From an uncultured Cyanobium sp. (GTDB lineage: Bacteria; Cyanobacteriota; Cyanobacteriia; PCC-6307; Cyanobiaceae): a DNA stretch of 18,599 nucleotides. The position numbers and the translations under genes were made by a program. Below the pieces are notes generated by a model. The model was given only the letters and a program-made list of their open reading frames with translations. It had not been told where the DNA came from and ran no database searches. The DNA lies in the NCBI GenBank assembly GCA_937919075.1, contig CALFOF010000083.1, positions 1-18,599 of the forward strand, given 5' to 3'. Of the stretch, positions 5,859-14,211 are shown piece after piece. Position 1 is the first letter of the stretch, and each line of letters opens with the position of its first letter.

Positions 5859-7029
5859 CTTGAGTCCCGGGGGTCGGCGAGACGGTTGGGTCTGCGTTAG
5901 CGGGGGGTGCTGCCGCCAGGCTGCGCGGCCCGAGCGGGTGGTCGGCGTGGGGGTAGCGGGTGTGCGCGTGGTTGTGCCCATGGGCGTGGTCATGGTCATG
6001 GGCGTGGCTGTGGTCGGATCCGCGGCCCAGGGGGAGCGGCACGCCATCGGGCTGGCAGGCGCCGGTGCATTCCCGCTCGCACAACGTGCACGATTCGATT
6101 AACCCCTCCACATGGTGATGGTGGCTCCGTTGCGGATCGCCCACCTCCGTCTCGAAGCCCAGCACCTGGGCCCGGTACTTGCAGAGAGAACAGTTCATCT
6201 GGGTGTCCCCACGCACCACTTCTTCCACACGCTCATGGAAGGTGTCAATCACCAGTGGATGGTCACCGAGATAAGGGGCATGCACGAATTCCACCGCGGG
6301 ATGATCAGCCGCTACACGCTCGCTGTGCAGCCGGATGCGGCTCACCAGCACACCGGAAAACAGAAAGTAGGGGAACACCACGATGCGGCGAAAGCCCAGC
6401 TTCACCACATGGCGCAGCCCTGGCTCCACCAGCGGAAAGGTAACGCCGGAGTAGAGAGTTTCTCCCCAGCCGAACCCGAAGCCTTCCACCAGCATGCGGG
6501 TCACTTTGCTGACGTTGGAATTGGCGTCGGGATCGGAAGAGCCGCGCCCCACCACCACCAGCAGGGTGTCGTGCAAGGGCACCGCTGGCCCGCCGGCGGC
6601 TGCAACGGCCGCATCGGCCTGCTGCAGCGCGCTGCGGATGCGGGCGCCGGCAGCTTCGATCATCTTGCGATCGACACCCAGCTCGCGGCCGTAATCAATG
6701 CGCAGGCCGGATTCGGCCGCGTAGGTGTTGAGAACGGAGGGAATGTCGTTCTTGGCGTGGCCGGCGGCAAACAGCATTCCCGGCACGGCCAGCACATGCT
6801 CAACCCCCTGCTGGCGCAGTTGGTCGAGGCCGTCGCGCAGGATCGGCCGGGCGAACTCCAGATAGCCGTAGGCCACTGGCAGGTGGGGCAGGCGCTGCTG
6901 CAGCCCGATGGCGAGTTGGGCGAATTCTTCGACGGCCAGACGGTTGCGGCTGCCATGGCCGCAGACCATCACACCGAGCTTGCCGTTGGCAGAGGCTTCC
7001 GCCAGAAGTTGCGCTGGAAGAGAAGCCAT
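5842..7029 (-). CDS. cbiX: Sirohydrochlorin chelatase, long CbiX type with metal-rich C-terminus
   Basis: This is a 395-residue type II chelatase with two CbiX domains in tandem. The first domain starts VMVCGHGSRNR (H25) and includes GMLFAAGHAKND (H91), the expected metal-inserting histidines. The second holds VVVGRGSSDPDANSN and YFLFSGVLVSRI. The C-terminal extension has the MxCxxC motif MNCSLC (278-283), known from long CbiX proteins as a 4Fe-4S site. It also has a four-His run (303-306), CTLCERECTGAC (314-325) and a His/Asp-rich tract (about 340-363). The enzyme inserts Co2+ or Fe2+ into sirohydrochlorin for corrinoid or siroheme synthesis in the cytoplasm. The ATG at 7029 is favoured over frames extending to 7098, which run toward SemiSWEET without homology. 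Confidence 0.92.
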   Translation of the reverse strand: MASLPAQLLAEASANGKLGVMVCGHGSRNRLAVEEFAQLAIGLQQRLPHLPVAYGYLEFARPILRDGLDQLRQQGVEHVLAVPGMLFAAGHAKNDIPSVLNTYAAESGLRIDYGRELGVDRKMIEAAGARIRSALQQADAAVAAAGGPAVPLHDTLLVVVGRGSSDPDANSNVSKVTRMLVEGFGFGWGETLYSGVTFPLVEPGLRHVVKLGFRRIVVFPYFLFSGVLVSRIRLHSERVAADHPAVEFVHAPYLGDHPLVIDTFHERVEEVVRGDTQMNCSLCKYRAQVLGFETEVGDPQRSHHHHVEGLIESCTLCERECTGACQPDGVPLPLGRGSDHSHAHDHDHAHGHNHAHTRYPHADHPLGPRSLAAAPPANADPTVSPTPGTQEIHRT

Positions 7030-7115
7030 CACAAGACCTATCTGGAGGGACCCTATCGCTCCTCCCTCCCGGCGGCGCTGCCGCCATGCTGAGGCCATTG
7101 CTCCAACCCGCTCCG

Positions 7116-7457
7116 ATGACCACCACCTCCACCACCCTGCTGGGGTACGGCGCGGCGGCGCTCACAACCTTGAGTTTTTTCCCCCAGGCGATCAAAACCC
7201 TGCGCAGCGGCGACACCAGCGGCATCTCTCTGCGGATGTACACGCTGTTCACCGCAGGGATCTGCTGTTGGTTGCTCTACGGCCTGATCACAGGCGATGG
7301 ACCGCTGATCGCCGCCAATGCCATCACCCTGTTGCCCGCTTCGGTGGTGCTGGAGCGCAAGCTCCAGGCCCTCAGGCGCTGTAAGCCTTCCGTGAGGGGA
7401 TCGGGTAAGGGATCCGCCGGTGACGCATCCGCTTCCACACCCGCACGAACGCCCTGA
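7116..7457 (+). CDS. SemiSWEET-type sugar transporter (PQ-loop/MtN3 repeat)
   Basis: The 113-residue protein has three predicted membrane helices: about residues 6-25 (with the PQ motif, FFPQAIKTLRSGDTSGISLR), 41-57 (MYTLFTAGICCWLLYGL) and 63-80 (PLIAANAITLLPASVVL). This single triple-helix bundle dimerises to form a sugar facilitator in known SemiSWEETs. A soluble tail of about 30 residues (CKPSVRGSGKGSAGDA) is longer than usual, and its coding sequence overlaps the 3' end of the convergent HD-domain gene by 86 nt. The ATG at 7116 was chosen; one at 7086 would add ten non-conserved residues. It is divergent from cbiX, with 86 bp between the starts containing a GGCGGC-GCT-GCCGCC inverted repeat. 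The substrate is not determinable from sequence. Confidence 0.88.
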   Translation: MTTTSTTLLGYGAAALTTLSFFPQAIKTLRSGDTSGISLRMYTLFTAGICCWLLYGLITGDGPLIAANAITLLPASVVLERKLQALRRCKPSVRGSGKGSAGDASASTPARTP

Positions 7458-9468
7458 TCACCAGCTCCAGCTCGCCCCGGCTCAGGCCGCTGTCCTTGAG
7501 CTGGCCATCGCCATGGCGCGCTTCGATGATGCGGCGCACCATGGCGCAGGCTTCCTGCTCGGACGTGCCTGGAGGAAGCGAGCGGAGTGCGGCCTCGCAC
7601 CCATCGGCCAGCATGAGAATCCCCGTTTCGCGGCTTTGGGGCGTGGGCCCGTGGTAGCGGAAGCGCTGCTCCGGCACGTCGGGATCCCGCTCCCGGGCCT
7701 GATAAAAGAAGTAGCCCATCTTCAACGTTCCCTGATGCTCGGGGATGAAATCGGCCAGCGGCCGCGGTAGTCGGTATTTGCGGGCCAGCTTGAGCCCCTC
7801 GTCTACATGGGCCTGCAGGATTGCGGCGCTGGCGAAGGGGTCGTTAAGGATTTCGTGGGGGTTGGTGCCCTCCGATTGGTTCTCGATGAACCACTGCGGT
7901 GCATGCAACTTGCCGACGTCGTGATACATGGCGCCGGTGCGGATCAGGTCGACGTCTGCCTGGATCGCCCTAGCGCCTTCCTCGGCCAGCCCGCAGATCA
8001 TCAAGGTGTGCTCGAAGGTGCCCGGTGCTTCCATCGACAGCCGCCGCAACAGGGGCCGTTCCAGGTCGGCCAGCTCCAACAGCCGGGCACGGGTGAGCAG
8101 GCCGAAGAAGCTTTCCACCAGTGGCCCCAGCAGCAGGCCGCCCATCAACAGGCCGCCCATCAGCAGCGCCTCTCCGGCCAGCTCACTGCCGCTCGGTGTC
8201 ACCCGCATGGCGCCGGGCAGCTTGTAAGACACCTGCAGCACCAGCCACTGCAGGACCAACGCCCCGAGAGGCAGCACCAGCGCCAGCTGCACCAGCTGGG
8301 CGCGGCTGCGCTGGCGGCCCGCCACCACCGCCGCCACCGCCGCCACCAGGGCAGCCACCAGCAGCCGCTGCTCGTTGAAGCCGTCGAGGGGTTGGGGCCA
8401 CAACAGGCTGGCCACCGCCAGCCAGGCCAGGCCCGCCCCCGTGCCCAGGCCCTGGGCCAGCAGCAGGGTGGGGGGCACCAGCAGCGCCAGTGGGCTGGCG
8501 GTATTGCCGAGCCAAAGCTTGCAGCCCTGCACCACCAGCAGGGTGCCCAGGGCCAGCAGGGCATGGCGTGGCTCCAGGCTTGCCCGCCAGCGCCGCAGCA
8601 GCAGCACCATCAGCGCGCTGCCGGCGAAGGCCTCGAAGGCATGGCCCAGCCAGGCCCGAAGCAGGGGCCGCCGGTTCACCATGCCGAAGTAATCGAGCAC
8701 GTCGTAGGCCTGGGGGCTGATCGGCTCCCCCTGACGGGTGATCAGTTCTCCCTTCTCCACGGTGATGCGCGGAATGCCCTGCTGGGTGAGCAGTTCCTCG
8801 ATCAATCCCTGGGTGAGACCGGCATCGGTGCGCAGGTTGGAGCGGCCCTGCAGATTCACCGCCAGCAGCCGGCTGCCCAGCCCCAGGCCGGGTTCCGCCA
8901 GCGGCGCCAGCTGCAGGGCGGCGGCGGCCTGTAGCTGGCTTTTGGCAATGCTGCTGACGATGCCCTGGCTGAGCATGCGGCGCTGAGCCACCCGCAGCGC
9001 CTGCTGCCACTGCGCCAGCTGCTGGGGCGTGAGGTTGACCAGCCAGGCCTGCTCCACCGGGTTCAAGTTGAGCGGCCCCACCCGGTTCTGGGGGGAGGCC
9101 GCCACCAGCTCCAGCTCCCGCAGTTGCCGCTCGAGGCGTTGCTGAAGCTCCTGGTCGGCCTGGGCATCCACCACTTGCACGTGGGTGCGGCTGCCCAGTT
9201 GGAAGCGCCGCTGCTCCAGGGCGTCGCTGTCCACCACGGTGGCGGCCTCCGGCGCCCGGGTGCTCTGCGGGGCTGGGATTCCCGGCCTCAGACTGGGCTC
9301 CACCAGCCAGGGCCAGCTCGATACCCCCGCCACCAGCACGCACACCAGCCCCACGGCCAGCCAGTCACGCCGACGCCACGGGCAGAGCGCCTGGCAGGGC
9401 GATTCCTGCCGGAGCCATCGCTGCCAGAGCCTCTGGATGCGCCGACGCAGCAGCACACTCTCCACCAC
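7372..9468 (-). CDS. 7TM-HD family phosphohydrolase (PgpH/YqfF-like, putative c-di-AMP phosphodiesterase)
   Basis: This is a large membrane protein of about 700 residues. A basic N-terminus precedes one helix (WLAVGLVCVLVAGVSSWPWL), then a long extracytoplasmic 7TMR-HDED domain (EQRRFQLGSR to PISPQAYDVLDYFG), several hydrophobic helices, and a cytoplasmic HD domain. HD residues include FEHTLM (H487), GAMYHDVGK (H516, D517), NPHE and PEHQGT. Firmicute PgpH with this layout hydrolyses the second messenger c-di-AMP, which controls potassium and osmotic balance. Cyanobacteria make c-di-AMP, so the role fits, but specificity is inferred. The start is uncertain. The frame opens to a TTG at 9576 inside folD. 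No ATG exists near the N-terminus; GTG codons at 9468, 9465 and 9456 are the best choices and leave a gap to the divergent folD. Confidence 0.85.
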   Translation of the reverse strand: MVESVLLRRRIQRLWQRWLRQESPCQALCPWRRRDWLAVGLVCVLVAGVSSWPWLVEPSLRPGIPAPQSTRAPEAATVVDSDALEQRRFQLGSRTHVQVVDAQADQELQQRLERQLRELELVAASPQNRVGPLNLNPVEQAWLVNLTPQQLAQWQQALRVAQRRMLSQGIVSSIAKSQLQAAAALQLAPLAEPGLGLGSRLLAVNLQGRSNLRTDAGLTQGLIEELLTQQGIPRITVEKGELITRQGEPISPQAYDVLDYFGMVNRRPLLRAWLGHAFEAFAGSALMVLLLRRWRASLEPRHALLALGTLLVVQGCKLWLGNTASPLALLVPPTLLLAQGLGTGAGLAWLAVASLLWPQPLDGFNEQRLLVAALVAAVAAVVAGRQRSRAQLVQLALVLPLGALVLQWLVLQVSYKLPGAMRVTPSGSELAGEALLMGGLLMGGLLLGPLVESFFGLLTRARLLELADLERPLLRRLSMEAPGTFEHTLMICGLAEEGARAIQADVDLIRTGAMYHDVGKLHAPQWFIENQSEGTNPHEILNDPFASAAILQAHVDEGLKLARKYRLPRPLADFIPEHQGTLKMGYFFYQARERDPDVPEQRFRYHGPTPQSRETGILMLADGCEAALRSLPPGTSEQEACAMVRRIIEARHGDGQLKDSGLSRGELELVIRAFVRVWKRMRHRRIPYPIPSRKAYSA

Positions 9469-9542
9469 CGGAGTGGTCAAGCTAGCGAGAACGTCAATCG
9501 CGGTCTGGAGGCATGCTGGGCCTTGAACCGTTAATGGTGGCC

Positions 9543-10508
9543 ATGGCGGAGCTACTCGATGGGCGTCAACTGGCAAAAGACGTGGAAGACCGGCTCCAGC
9601 AGCTGGTCGCTGCGGGCCTGGAGCGGGCCGGACGCCCGCCAGGACTGGCCGTGCTGCGCGTCGGTGATGACCCGGCCAGCGGTGTCTACGTGGCCAACAA
9701 GGAGAAGGCCTCGGCCCGGGTGGGAATCGCCAGCCATGGCGCCCACCTGCCGGCCGGCAGCAGCGCCGCCACGGTGCTCGCCGAGATCCAACGCCTCAAT
9801 GCCGATCCAGCCGTGGACGGGATCCTGCTGCAGTTGCCCCTGCCGGAGGGGCTGGCGGAAGCCCCACTCCTGAATGCGATCGACCCGGGCAAGGATGCCG
9901 ATGGCCTGCACCCCTGCAACCTGGGCCGCTTGCTGAAGGGGGAACCTGGACCGCGCAGCTGCACCCCCGCGGGCGTGATGGCCTTGCTGGCGCGCGCGCG
10001 TGTGCCGCTGGAGGGGGCCCGCGCCGTGGTGGTGGGGCGCAGCATCCTGGTAGGCCAGCCGATGGCGCTGATGCTGCAGGCCGCCAATGCCACCGTCACC
10101 GTGGCCCACTCCCGCAGCCGCGATCTGGCGGCGCTGTGCCGCGAAGCGGATGTGCTGGTGGTGGCGGCCGGCCGGCCACGGCTGATCGGCGCCGAGCACG
10201 TGAAACCCGGTGCAGTGGTGGTGGATGTGGGCATCCACCGCTTGCCGCCGTCACCAGCCGATGGGCCCAGCGGCCGCGGCGGGCTCTGCGGCGATGTGCG
10301 CTTCGAGGAGGTGGAGCCGATCGCCAGCGCGATCACCCCCGTGCCCGGCGGTGTGGGCCCCATGACCGTGACGATGCTGTTGGTCAACACGGTGGCCAGC
10401 TGGCGGGCGGCCTTTGCTCCACCGGTTGCTGGCGATGGAGTTGAGCCTGCGGCAACAGATCCGCTCGCCGATCTGTTGCCTGGGGTGCCCGTCGGCGCCA
10501 TGGCCTGA
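9543..10508 (+). CDS. folD: Bifunctional methylenetetrahydrofolate dehydrogenase / methenyl-THF cyclohydrolase
   Basis: This 321-residue enzyme of one-carbon metabolism interconverts 5,10-methylene-, methenyl- and 10-formyl-THF using NADP. It shows [11 protein letters not shown] with the catalytic lysine K53, [38 protein letters not shown], the NADP-binding [17 protein letters not shown], and the closing signature [18 protein letters not shown]. About 25 extra C-terminal residues ([20 protein letters not shown] and beyond) extend it past the usual 285-300. The ATG at 9543 starts [16 protein letters not shown], as in the family; an upstream TTG-type start at 9513 is less likely. It heads a four-gene operon; crtE follows after 28 nt. 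It provides formyl-THF for purines and for initiator Met-tRNA. Confidence 0.96.
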   Translation: MAELLDGRQLAKDVEDRLQQLVAAGLERAGRPPGLAVLRVGDDPASGVYVANKEKASARVGIASHGAHLPAGSSAATVLAEIQRLNADPAVDGILLQLPLPEGLAEAPLLNAIDPGKDADGLHPCNLGRLLKGEPGPRSCTPAGVMALLARARVPLEGARAVVVGRSILVGQPMALMLQAANATVTVAHSRSRDLAALCREADVLVVAAGRPRLIGAEHVKPGAVVVDVGIHRLPPSPADGPSGRGGLCGDVRFEEVEPIASAITPVPGGVGPMTVTMLLVNTVASWRAAFAPPVAGDGVEPAATDPLADLLPGVPVGAMA

Positions 10509-10536
10509 GAGAATCCGCCTCGGTGCGCTGGTATCC

Positions 10537-11439
10537 ATGGCCGTGGCGGTGAGCACGGAGTTCGATTTCGCGGCCTACCTCGAGGCGTCCCGCCAGCGGG
10601 TGGAGTCGGCCCTTGATGCCGCCCTCGGTCCGGAGCGGCCCGAATCGTTGCGGGAGGCGATGCGCTACTCGCTGCTGGCGGGGGGCAAGCGGCTGAGGCC
10701 GATCCTCTGCCTGGCGAGCTGCGAACTGGCGGGAGGCACCAGTGCCCTGGCGCTGCCGACAGCGGTGGCGCTGGAGATGATCCACACCATGTCGCTGATC
10801 CATGACGACCTGCCCGCCATGGACAACGACGACCTGCGCCGCGGACGCCCCACCAACCACAAGGTGTTCGGCGAAGCCAACGCCATCCTTGCCGGTGACG
10901 CCCTGTTGACCCGTGCCTTCGAAATGGTGGCGCTGCGCAGCCCGGGCGTGGCGCCGGAACGGCTGCTGCGCGTGCTGGGTGAACTGTCGTTGGCGGCCGG
11001 CGCGCCCGGGCTGGTGGGCGGCCAGGTGGTGGATCTGGAATCGGAGGGCCGCCAGGTTGATCTCGATACGCTCGAATACATCCACCTGCACAAGACCGGC
11101 GCTCTGCTGCAGGCCAGCGTGCTCACCGGTGCCCTGATCGCCGGCGCCGCAGACGACCTCCTGGCCGCCCTGCGCACCTACTCCCGCGGCATCGGCCTGG
11201 CCTTCCAGATCATCGACGACATCCTGGATCTCACCGCCAGCAGCGCAGTGCTGGGCAAGACGGCCGGCAAGGATCTGGCCGCCGACAAGACCACCTATCC
11301 GAAGCTGCTGGGGCTGGAAGAATCGCGCCGCCGCGCCGAAGCGCTGGTGCGAGAGTCCAAAGAGGCGCTTGAGCCATGGTTGGCCCAGGCCAGCCCGCTG
11401 GTGGCCCTGGCGGATTACATCACCAGTCGCGATCGATGA
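10537..11439 (+). CDS. crtE: Geranylgeranyl diphosphate synthase (trans-isoprenyl diphosphate synthase)
   Basis: The 300-residue enzyme condenses IPP with allylic diphosphates. It has [12 protein letters not shown] (IPP binding, about residues 46-57), the first aspartate-rich motif DDLPAMD at 90-96 (with the two-residue insert typical of bacterial and plant type II enzymes), [16 protein letters not shown] and the second motif IIDDILD (about 226-232) followed by [20 protein letters not shown]. In cyanobacteria this enzyme supplies GGPP for carotenoids, phytol and plastoquinone side chains, so crtE is the likely name. IspA-type farnesyl synthases are close relatives, and chain length is inferred from lineage. 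The ATG at 10537 is 28 nt after folD, and the TGA overlaps the next start as ATGA. Confidence 0.92.
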   Translation: MAVAVSTEFDFAAYLEASRQRVESALDAALGPERPESLREAMRYSLLAGGKRLRPILCLASCELAGGTSALALPTAVALEMIHTMSLIHDDLPAMDNDDLRRGRPTNHKVFGEANAILAGDALLTRAFEMVALRSPGVAPERLLRVLGELSLAAGAPGLVGGQVVDLESEGRQVDLDTLEYIHLHKTGALLQASVLTGALIAGAADDLLAALRTYSRGIGLAFQIIDDILDLTASSAVLGKTAGKDLAADKTTYPKLLGLEESRRRAEALVRESKEALEPWLAQASPLVALADYITSRDR

Positions 11440-11954
11440 TCGCTGTCCTCTCCGGAACCCCTCCCCTGTTTCAATTGCTCGGCAATGGTGTGCTCGCCTG
11501 GGCGCTGATCGCCTGCGGTCTGGCGCAATTCTCGAAGTTGCTGATCGAGCTGGTGGAGCACCGGCGCTGGCGCCCAGCGGTGCTGTTTGAAACCGGTGGC
11601 ATGCCCTCGAGCCACGCCGCCCTGGTCACAGGGGCGGCGGCAGGCATCGGCTGGCAGCAGGGTTTCGATGATCCGTTGTTCGCTTTTGCCGCCACGATCG
11701 CCTTTGTGGTGATGTACGACGCCAGCGGCGTGCGCCGGGCCGCCGGGCTGCAGGCCGGTGCGATCAATGCCCTGCCGCCCGCCACCTGGCAGAACGCCGC
11801 ACCAGCCAAGCCGCTGAAGGAAAATCTCGGCCACACACGCCTGGAGGTGCTCGCCGGCAGCCTGATCGGCCCGGCCATCGCCCTCACTGGCCTGGCTTTG
11901 GCGGGTTCACCGCTGCAGATCGCCCAGAACTGGGGCTGGTTGCCGCTGGCTTGA
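11436..11954 (+). CDS. Divergent PAP2 family membrane protein (DUF212)
   Basis: This is a 172-residue membrane protein of the DUF212 family, distantly related to acid phosphatases and vanadium haloperoxidases. The conserved motif [13 protein letters not shown] (H60) and the later [17 protein letters not shown] match two phosphate-binding motifs of the PAP2 superfamily. The first classical motif (KxxxxxxRP) is only faintly recalled by EHRRWRP (41-47). Hydrophobic helices lie at about residues 14-32, 59-75, 81-97 and 150-168. It may act on prenyl or lipid diphosphates, which would suit its place immediately after crtE, but this is inference. The start ATG overlaps the crtE stop (ATGA), and the stop overlaps the helicase start (TTGA), so translational coupling through the operon is likely. 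Confidence 0.88.
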   Translation: MIAVLSGTPPLFQLLGNGVLAWALIACGLAQFSKLLIELVEHRRWRPAVLFETGGMPSSHAALVTGAAAGIGWQQGFDDPLFAFAATIAFVVMYDASGVRRAAGLQAGAINALPPATWQNAAPAKPLKENLGHTRLEVLAGSLIGPAIALTGLALAGSPLQIAQNWGWLPLA

Positions 11955-13432
11955 GCCTTCCTGCCGCTGATGCCCAAGCCTTCACGCCAGGTCAGCGCCA
12001 GGCGGTGAAGGCGTTCGTGGCCTGGCTGGAGGCCCCGGCCGACGGCCGGCCTTTCGTGCTGAGCGGCTATGCCGGCACCGGCAAGACGTACCTCTCGATG
12101 GCCTTTCTGGCGGAGGTGGAGCGGCGGGATCTCTGCTGGACCGTGGTGGCCCCCACCCACAAGGCAGTGGGTGTGCTGCGCCACTACCTGGAGCTCAGCG
12201 GCCTGCGGCCCACCTGGTTCCCCTCCACCCTGCACCGGCTGCTGCGGCTGAAGCTGCGCCGCGATGGCGGCCGCGAGATCTGTGAGGAAACCGAGCAGAC
12301 CGCGGTGGCCTTGGAGCCACTCGCCCTGGTGCTGATCGATGAGGCCTCGATGGTGGACAGCGCCTTGCTGCAGATCGCCCTGCGCTGCGCCCATCCCTAC
12401 GGCACCCGGCTGGTGTTCGTGGGTGATCCCGCCCAGCTGCCGCCCGTGGGGGAGCCGCTCAGCCCGGTGTTTGATCTGCAGCGGGCGGAGCTGACCCGGC
12501 TCGAGCAGGTGGTCCGCCACCGGGGACCGGTGTTGCGGCTGGCCACCGGCTTACGGGAGGAGCGGCTGCCCTGCCGCTTGCCGCCCCAGCTGCCGGCCAT
12601 CCGGCGTCCTGACGGCATGGTGGCCCTGCTGGAGCGCTCCGCCTGGCTGGTGGCGGCCCAGCAGGCCCTGCGCCGCGCCGCCGAGGGGGACAACCCTGAC
12701 CAGGCCCGCATCCTCTGCTACACGAACCGCAGCCTTGAGCAACTGGTGCCCCTCGCCCGGCGCGCCATCCATGGCGAGATGGCCGACCAGCTGCCCGTCT
12801 TGCCCGGTGAGGTGCTGATCACGCGCATGGCGGTGATGGCGCCCGCCTGCCGGGAGGGGGCGGAGGGGGGTGAGGAACCGGACATGGTGCTGGCTTCGAA
12901 CCGAGAGCTGGTGGTGCGCGATGTGAAGCCCGAGCGCTGCGATCTGGCGGAATTCGGCCTGGCGGGTCGCGAGGTGCTGGAGCTGTTCGATGGGCTGGCT
13001 GCGCCGGTGATTGACACCCAACTGGTGACCGTGCAGCAGCCGGACGGGGACCTGTCGCTGCGGTTGCTGCCGCCGGCCGGCACACCGGCCCGGCGGCAAC
13101 TGGAAGGGGTGTTGGCGCAGCTGCGGCAGCAGGCCAGGGCGCTGGGCAAGAAGGAAGCCCGCGCCCTCTGGCGCCGCTACTTTCTGGTGCGGGATGCCTT
13201 CGCCTCCCTGGCGCCGGCGGCCGTGCTCACGGTGCACCGCAGCCAGGGCAGCAGCTTCGGTGAGGTGTTCATCGCCGAGGATGTGTTCTGGCCCTCCGAT
13301 CTGCAGCTGCGCCGGCAGCTGGTGTACGTGGCGGTCAGCCGGGCGCGCACAGCCGTGTGGATGGTGGCGGGAGCGGGCTCCAGCGCTGATCGTGACTGCT
13401 GGAACCGCTGGCTGGCAGATGGAGAAGCCTGA
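11951..13432 (+). CDS. RecD/Dda-like superfamily 1 DNA helicase (AAA family ATPase)
   Basis: This 493-residue SF1B-type helicase has FTPGQRQAV (Q-like motif, 11-19), Walker A SGYAGTGKT (38-46), APTHKAVGVL (motif Ia), Walker B VLIDEASMVD (about 128-137), FVGDPAQLPPVG (motif III) and, near the end, VLTVHRSQGSSFGEVFI and QLVYVAVSRARTAVW (motifs V and VI). It resembles RecD2 and T4 Dda but is shorter than RecD2 (about 700-740) and lacks its N-terminal helix-hairpin-helix region, so it is not the RecBCD alpha subunit. It unwinds DNA 5' to 3' by family analogy, in repair or replication restart. The TTG at 11951 overlaps the preceding stop. No ATG precedes the Q-like motif in frame, which supports the unusual start. 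Confidence 0.87.
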   Translation: MSLPAADAQAFTPGQRQAVKAFVAWLEAPADGRPFVLSGYAGTGKTYLSMAFLAEVERRDLCWTVVAPTHKAVGVLRHYLELSGLRPTWFPSTLHRLLRLKLRRDGGREICEETEQTAVALEPLALVLIDEASMVDSALLQIALRCAHPYGTRLVFVGDPAQLPPVGEPLSPVFDLQRAELTRLEQVVRHRGPVLRLATGLREERLPCRLPPQLPAIRRPDGMVALLERSAWLVAAQQALRRAAEGDNPDQARILCYTNRSLEQLVPLARRAIHGEMADQLPVLPGEVLITRMAVMAPACREGAEGGEEPDMVLASNRELVVRDVKPERCDLAEFGLAGREVLELFDGLAAPVIDTQLVTVQQPDGDLSLRLLPPAGTPARRQLEGVLAQLRQQARALGKKEARALWRRYFLVRDAFASLAPAAVLTVHRSQGSSFGEVFIAEDVFWPSDLQLRRQLVYVAVSRARTAVWMVAGAGSSADRDCWNRWLADGEA

Positions 13433-13467
13433 GCCCTGAGCCCTCCCTCAGCCCGGCGCGACGCTGC

Positions 13468-14160
13468 TCAGACCATGCGCAGGCCTTCGATGCCCTGCCA
13501 GGCCAGGTAGGCCGCCAGCGCCAGGCTGAGGCCGCCCACCACCAGATCCCCCCGGGCGAACAGCAGCCGCTTGGCGCTCTCCAGCAGCGGCAACATGCGA
13601 TCACGGGCCAGAGCCACCGCCAGGAACGGCACCAGCAGCAGCAGGCTGGAGGCCAGGGTGAAGGCCGCGGCCATCAGCAGCTCCTGGCCGCGGCCCAGTT
13701 GAGCCTCCAGCAGCGCCGACGCCCCCTTGGCCATCAGAAACAGGTCGTCCGGGCTGACCACCTCCAGCGCGGCCCCGGCGCCGATCAGCAGCGGCAGGGG
13801 CAGGCGGCAGAAACGATCGAGCTGGCGCGTCCAGCCCGGAGCTTCCGCCGGACCATCGCCGCGGCTGGCGGGCAGAAGCTCCCGCACCCCCAGGGTGAAC
13901 AGGGCTCCGGCCCCCATCAGATCCAATCCCGTGCGGTGGCTGCTGCCCTGCTCCATGGTGAGCAGCAGGCCGTGCCCGAGGGTGAGCAGCACGGCCACCA
14001 TCGCGGCGATCGTGACGATCCAGCTGAGCACGAACAGGCCGCCACGCCGCAAGGGATGCTCACCGAGCAGCAACAGCAGCAGCAGGCCCACATGGATCGG
14101 GCTGAGGCTGATGCCGCTTCCATAGGCGATCAGTTCGGTCCAGAGCGTGGGGTTGTGCAT
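13468..14160 (-). CDS. GAP family (SfLAP/LysE-like) membrane protein
   Basis: This 230-residue integral membrane protein has about six helices, including SPIHVGLLLLLLL, GGLFVLSWIVTIAAMVAVLL, DLMGAGALFTLGV, LLMAAAFTLASSLLLLVPFL and LVVGGLSLALAAYLAW. The N-terminal SGISLSPIHVGLLLLLL pattern is that of the GAP/Sap family, named for the mycobacterial glycopeptidolipid and sulfolipid addressing proteins, which belong to the LysE-like transporter group. In cyanobacteria the exported substrate is unknown. The ATG at 14160 is chosen; an upstream start at 14211 would run into the acylphosphatase gene. It is the last gene of the zwf-opcA-cobB-acyP run, 51 nt after acyP, and converges with the helicase gene across 35 bp that lack a clear terminator. 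Confidence 0.8.
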   Translation of the reverse strand: MHNPTLWTELIAYGSGISLSPIHVGLLLLLLLGEHPLRRGGLFVLSWIVTIAAMVAVLLTLGHGLLLTMEQGSSHRTGLDLMGAGALFTLGVRELLPASRGDGPAEAPGWTRQLDRFCRLPLPLLIGAGAALEVVSPDDLFLMAKGASALLEAQLGRGQELLMAAAFTLASSLLLLVPFLAVALARDRMLPLLESAKRLLFARGDLVVGGLSLALAAYLAWQGIEGLRMV

Positions 14161-14211
14161 CGGGGCGCCCGGGCGCGGTGTGCGTCCCGGCCAGGATGAC
14201 GCACACCGCAC

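Noticed and set aside
8121..8930. Gln- and Pro-rich plus-strand frames opposite the 7TM-HD gene
   Set aside because: Their composition (runs of Gln, Pro, Ala) is what the complement of Leu/Ala-rich membrane helices produces. The minus-strand product has clear domains.
13433..13467. Small inverted repeat CTGAG / CTCAG between the convergent helicase and GAP-family genes
   Set aside because: The stem is only 5 bp and there is no T-run in either direction. It is not a credible bidirectional terminator.
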